Shown piece after piece: positions 34,975 to 37,838 of a stretch of 37,838 bases of DNA. A program made the translations under genes and the position numbers. Source of the DNA: Cryobacterium sinapicolor (GTDB lineage Bacteria > Actinomycetota > Actinomycetes > Actinomycetales > Microbacteriaceae); NCBI RefSeq assembly GCF_004403465.1, contig NZ_SOGQ01000055.1:116747-154584 (forward strand). Reading direction: 5' to 3'. The notes beneath the pieces are model-generated. The model had not been told where the DNA came from. It did no database searches and saw only the letters and a list, made by a program, of their open reading frames with translations. The first letter of the stretch is position 1. The number at the start of each line of letters is the position of its first letter.

Positions 34975-36393
34975 ATGTCTGACGTCCTGCTTGACCGCCC
35001 TGAACTTTCGGGGCTCGGCGTGTATGAATTCGGTTGGTCGGATTCCGACGCCGCCGGGGCCTCCGCTCGCCGTGGCATCTCGCCGGAGGTGGTGACCGAC
35101 ATCTCCAACCTCAAGAGCGAGCCGGAGTGGATGTTGCAGCGTCGCCTGAAGGCCCTCGAACTGTTCGAGCGCAAGCCCATGCCGACCTGGGGCGCCGACC
35201 TGTCGGGCATCGATTTCGACAACATCAAGTATTTCGTGCGGTCTACGGAGAAGCAGGCCCAGACCTGGGACGACCTGCCCGAGGACATCAAGAGCACCTA
35301 CGAGAAGCTCGGCATCCCCGAGGCCGAGCGTCAGCGTCTTGTCTCCGGTGTTGCCGCCCAATATGAGTCCGAGGTCGTGTACCACCAGATCAACGAAGAG
35401 CTCGCCGCGCAGGGCGTCATTTTCATGGATACCGACACGGCGCTGAAGGAGCACCCGGAGTTCTTCGAGGAGTACTTCGGCACGATCATCCCCTCCGGCG
35501 ACAACAAGTTCGCCGCGCTGAATACGGCGGTCTGGTCGGGCGGTTCGTTCGTCTACGTGCCGCCGGGCGTGCACGTGGAGATTCCGTTGCAGGCCTATTT
35601 CCGCATCAACACGGAGAACATGGGGCAGTTCGAGCGCACCCTGATCATCGCGGATGAGGGCAGCTACGTGCATTACATCGAGGGCTGCACGGCCCCGATC
35701 TATTCCTCCGACTCCTTGCATTCCGCCGTGGTCGAGATCATCGTGAAGAAGAACGCCCGCGTTCGCTACACGACCATCCAGAACTGGTCCACGAACGTCT
35801 ACAACTTGGTCACGAAGCGGGCCACGGCTGCCGAGGGCGCCACGATGGAGTGGATCGACGGCAACATCGGTTCCAAGGTCACGATGAAGTACCCGTCGAT
35901 CTACCTGATGGGGGAGCATGCCAAGGGTGAGACCCTGTCGGTGGCGTTCGCGGGTCCGGGTCAGCATCAGGATGCGGGCGCGAAGATGATCCACATGGCG
36001 CCGTACACGCAGTCCTCGATCGTGTCGAAGTCGATTGCCCGGGGTGGTGGCCGGTCCGGTTACCGCGGCGAGGTGCGGGTGGATGCCACGGCGCACCACT
36101 CCGCGAACACGGTTCGCTGCGACGCACTGTTGGTCGACACGCAGTCCCGCTCTGACACGTATCCGTCGATCGATATCCGGGTGGACGATGTGCAGTTGGG
36201 TCATGAGGCCACGGTCTCGCGGGTCAGCGAGGAGCAGTTGTTCTACCTGATGAGCCGGGGGATGCCCGAAGACGAAGCGATGGCCATGATCGTGCGCGGC
36301 TTCATCGAACCGATCGCCCGGGAACTGCCGATGGAGTACGCCCTCGAACTCAACAAGCTCATTGAAATGGGTATGGAAGGGTCGGTCGGCTAG
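34975..36393 (+). CDS. sufB: Fe-S cluster assembly protein SufB
   Basis: A protein of 472 residues. ATG 34975 is chosen because AGAGG is seven bases upstream and the product has the normal SufB length; ATG 34927 in frame would add 16 residues. Family motifs include [32 protein letters not shown], the EGCTAP segment with a conserved Cys, SLHSAVVEI and the C-terminal [10 protein letters not shown] and [10 protein letters not shown]. With SufD and SufC it forms the scaffold that builds iron-sulfur clusters. There is no intein, unlike the SufB of Mycobacterium tuberculosis. sufD starts on the base after the stop. Confidence 0.97.
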   Translation: MSDVLLDRPELSGLGVYEFGWSDSDAAGASARRGISPEVVTDISNLKSEPEWMLQRRLKALELFERKPMPTWGADLSGIDFDNIKYFVRSTEKQAQTWDDLPEDIKSTYEKLGIPEAERQRLVSGVAAQYESEVVYHQINEELAAQGVIFMDTDTALKEHPEFFEEYFGTIIPSGDNKFAALNTAVWSGGSFVYVPPGVHVEIPLQAYFRINTENMGQFERTLIIADEGSYVHYIEGCTAPIYSSDSLHSAVVEIIVKKNARVRYTTIQNWSTNVYNLVTKRATAAEGATMEWIDGNIGSKVTMKYPSIYLMGEHAKGETLSVAFAGPGQHQDAGAKMIHMAPYTQSSIVSKSIARGGGRSGYRGEVRVDATAHHSANTVRCDALLVDTQSRSDTYPSIDIRVDDVQLGHEATVSRVSEEQLFYLMSRGMPEDEAMAMIVRGFIEPIARELPMEYALELNKLIEMGMEGSVG

Positions 36394-37593
36394 ATGTCGG
36401 GCACTGGAACCCTCAGTACTGCCATGCCCACTGCGGAGCAGCACGGCATCACGGAGCACTCGGACGGCCGATTCGGTTACGTGCCGGTGCAGACCCGGTC
36501 CGACCGGTTCAAGAGCGTGAACGTGGCCGACTTCGGGCCCGTCACGGGTCGCGAAGCGGTCTGGAAGCTGTCGCCGGTGAAGAAGTTCACCGACCTGACC
36601 GCGGGCGTGCTCGACGGATCCGTGTACCCGGTCGAGTCGACCGATATCGCCGGTGTCGACGTCGCCTGGGTCGACCGCGCCGATCCGCGGATCGGTTCCG
36701 CCGGGGCGCCCGAGGAGCGCGCGTCGGCGAACGCGTGGTCGAGTTTCGAGAAGGCCCTCGCGATCACGATCAGCGGCGAGGAGGCCAAGGAGGTCACGGT
36801 GACCCGTGCCGCCCTGGGTTCCGGCCCGCGCGGCGCGCACACGATCATCGAGGCCAAGCCGTTCAGCCGGGCGATCCTGATCCTGGAGAACACGGGCGAG
36901 GCCCGCCTGAGCGAGAACGTCGAGATCATTCTCGGCGAGGCCGCGAACCTGACGATCGTGAGCCTGCAGGAATGGGGCGACACCGCCGTGCACCTGACGA
37001 ACCACTTCGCGACCATCGGCCGGGACGCGCGCCTCAAGCATGTCGTCGTGACCCTGGGCGGAAGCATCGTGCGAGTCAATCCGTCGGTGCAGCTGGCCGG
37101 GATCGGCTCGGACACCGAGCTATTCGGCCTCTACTTTGCCGACGCGGATCAGCACCTCGAGCAGCAGGTGTTCGTCAACCACATCGCGCCGAACACTCGC
37201 AGCCGGGTCACCTACAAGGGCGCCCTGCAGGGTAAGGGTGCCCGCACAGTGTGGATCGGCGACGTCCTGATCGGTCGTGACGCGGCCGGCACCGACAGCT
37301 ACGAGCAGAACCGTAACCTGGTGCTCACCGAGGGCACCCGCGCGGATTCGATCCCGAACCTGGAGATCGAGACCGGCGATATCACGGGTGCCGGGCACGC
37401 GAGCGCGACCGGCCGCTTCGACGACGAGCAGCTGTTCTACCTGCAGTCCCGCGGCATCACCGAAGACGAGGCCCGGCGTCTCGTCGTGCGCGGCTTCCTC
37501 AGCGAGATCGTGCAGCAGATCGGCTCCCCCCTACTCGAAGAACGCCTCCAGGCCGCAGTCGAAGCAGAACTGACCGCGAGCGACCCGAGCTAG
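36394..37593 (+). CDS. sufD: Fe-S cluster assembly protein SufD
   Basis: A protein of 399 residues; the ATG directly follows the sufB stop, so translation is coupled. The beta-helix core contains ILILENTGEARLSENVEIILGE, split by short turns. The family's H-x-x-H-x-A-P-N-T-x-S region is seen as VNHIAPNTRSRVTYKG, with the conserved His. The end carries EQLFYLQSRGITEDEA and RGFLSEIV, parallel to SufB. SufD is the SufB paralogue and helps iron entry in the SufBC2D complex. The stop is followed by 114 bases with three hairpins before sufC. Confidence 0.96.
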   Translation: MSGTGTLSTAMPTAEQHGITEHSDGRFGYVPVQTRSDRFKSVNVADFGPVTGREAVWKLSPVKKFTDLTAGVLDGSVYPVESTDIAGVDVAWVDRADPRIGSAGAPEERASANAWSSFEKALAITISGEEAKEVTVTRAALGSGPRGAHTIIEAKPFSRAILILENTGEARLSENVEIILGEAANLTIVSLQEWGDTAVHLTNHFATIGRDARLKHVVVTLGGSIVRVNPSVQLAGIGSDTELFGLYFADADQHLEQQVFVNHIAPNTRSRVTYKGALQGKGARTVWIGDVLIGRDAAGTDSYEQNRNLVLTEGTRADSIPNLEIETGDITGAGHASATGRFDDEQLFYLQSRGITEDEARRLVVRGFLSEIVQQIGSPLLEERLQAAVEAELTASDPS

Positions 37594-37622
37594 GCATCCG
37601 TCGCCGGACACCCGGCTTCCCC

Positions 37623-37688
37623 GGCCGAGCAATCGGCCACACCCCTATTTGGCGCCGCATCAGCGGCGCACTCCCGGCGCACGCGCCG
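37623..37688 (+). other. Three tandem hairpins between sufD and sufC
   Basis: Stems are GGCCGA/TCGGCC (37623-37638, loop GCAA), GCGCCGC/GCGGCGC (37652-37669, loop ATCA) and CGGCG/CGCCG (37675-37688, loop CACG). All have four-base loops, and the last lies 19 bases before the sufC ATG. They could separate expression of sufC from sufBD. Confidence 0.55.
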
Positions 37689-37707
37689 AAGAACGAAAGA
37701 GAATTCC

Positions 37708-37838
37708 ATGTCAGTTCTACAGATCATCGACCTGCACGTCAGCGTCGAGACCGACCAGGGCACCAAGCAGATCCTGCACGGGGTGAACCTGACCATCAAC
37801 GAGGGCGAGATCCACGCCATCATGGGCCCGAACGGGTC
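37708..37838 (+). CDS. sufC: Fe-S cluster assembly ATPase SufC, cut by window edge
   Basis: Only the first 43 codons are in the window, from ATG 37708 with AAGAGAA about six bases upstream. The start [13 protein letters not shown], then ILHGVNLTI and [10 protein letters not shown], is the beginning of an ABC ATPase, and the sequence breaks inside the Walker A loop. Position after sufB and sufD identifies it as SufC, the ATPase that drives the SufBCD scaffold. Confidence 0.92.
   Translation, partial: MSVLQIIDLHVSVETDQGTKQILHGVNLTINEGEIHAIMGPNG

Noticed and set aside
34975..36393. Intein in SufB
   Set aside because: Mycobacterium tuberculosis SufB carries one; here the protein is 472 residues with no insertion at any conserved block.
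34738..37041. Extension of the ctaA frame to 1091 codons across sufB and sufD on the minus strand
   Set aside because: Only the last 313 residues are a membrane protein of the CtaA family; the remainder is antisense to sufB and sufD and has no family features.

Overview
The window is high-GC DNA from an actinobacterium. WhiA, RbpA, OpcA, a PdtaR-type ANTAR regulator, an EspR-like regulator and heme O / heme A synthases all occur together. The gene order and protein style fit Micrococcales, most likely Microbacteriaceae. That family placement is an inference from memory of gene neighbourhoods; the genus cannot be told from the sequence alone.

Layout. Positions 1-1522 hold a membrane protein (cut at the left edge) paired with an EspR-like HTH regulator, the only clearly accessory-looking pair. 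A tRNA-Leu(CAA) on the minus strand (1590-1675) separates it from core genes. Positions 1714-12625 carry pdtaR, a hot-dog thioesterase (minus), polA, a DUF885 metallopeptidase-like protein, rpsA, a repeat-rich lipoprotein, coaE and uvrB. Apart from the lipoprotein and the DUF885 gene, this follows the mycobacterial order pdtaR-polA-rpsA-coaE-uvrB-uvrA. uvrA, uvrC, rapZ and whiA follow (12723-19492), so the whole UvrABC excinuclease is contiguous. Then come a Mn-type superoxide dismutase, the lower-glycolysis set gap-pgk-tpiA, secG and rbpA (19617-24210).

From 24293 to 32534 the minus strand carries a pentose-phosphate operon transcribed tkt-tal-pgi-zwf-opcA-pgl, with four-base overlaps at tal/pgi, zwf/opcA and opcA/pgl. 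Its end faces rbpA across a 20-bp perfect hairpin. ctaB (plus) and ctaA (minus) converge and together make heme A for cytochrome oxidase. The right edge begins the Suf iron-sulfur cluster operon, sufB-sufD-sufC, with sufC cut off.

The most unusual item is the small lipoprotein gene at 9095-9787. It contains 12.9 copies of an 8-bp tandem repeat inside the coding frame, followed by eight copies of a 9-bp repeat and four of a 6-bp repeat. Eight is not a multiple of three, so gain or loss of one unit moves the downstream reading frame and truncates the protein. This is the architecture of a phase-variable contingency gene, which is uncommon in actinobacteria.

A second pattern is regulatory. Seven genes (pdtaR, polA, the DUF885 gene, the lipoprotein, coaE, uvrB, uvrA) each have a TAGNNT -10-like hexamer ending 6 or 7 bases before a start codon. 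That predicts leaderless transcripts and helps choose the coaE and uvrA starts. A near-perfect LexA/SOS box lies upstream of uvrA. The remaining genes are ordinary core metabolism.
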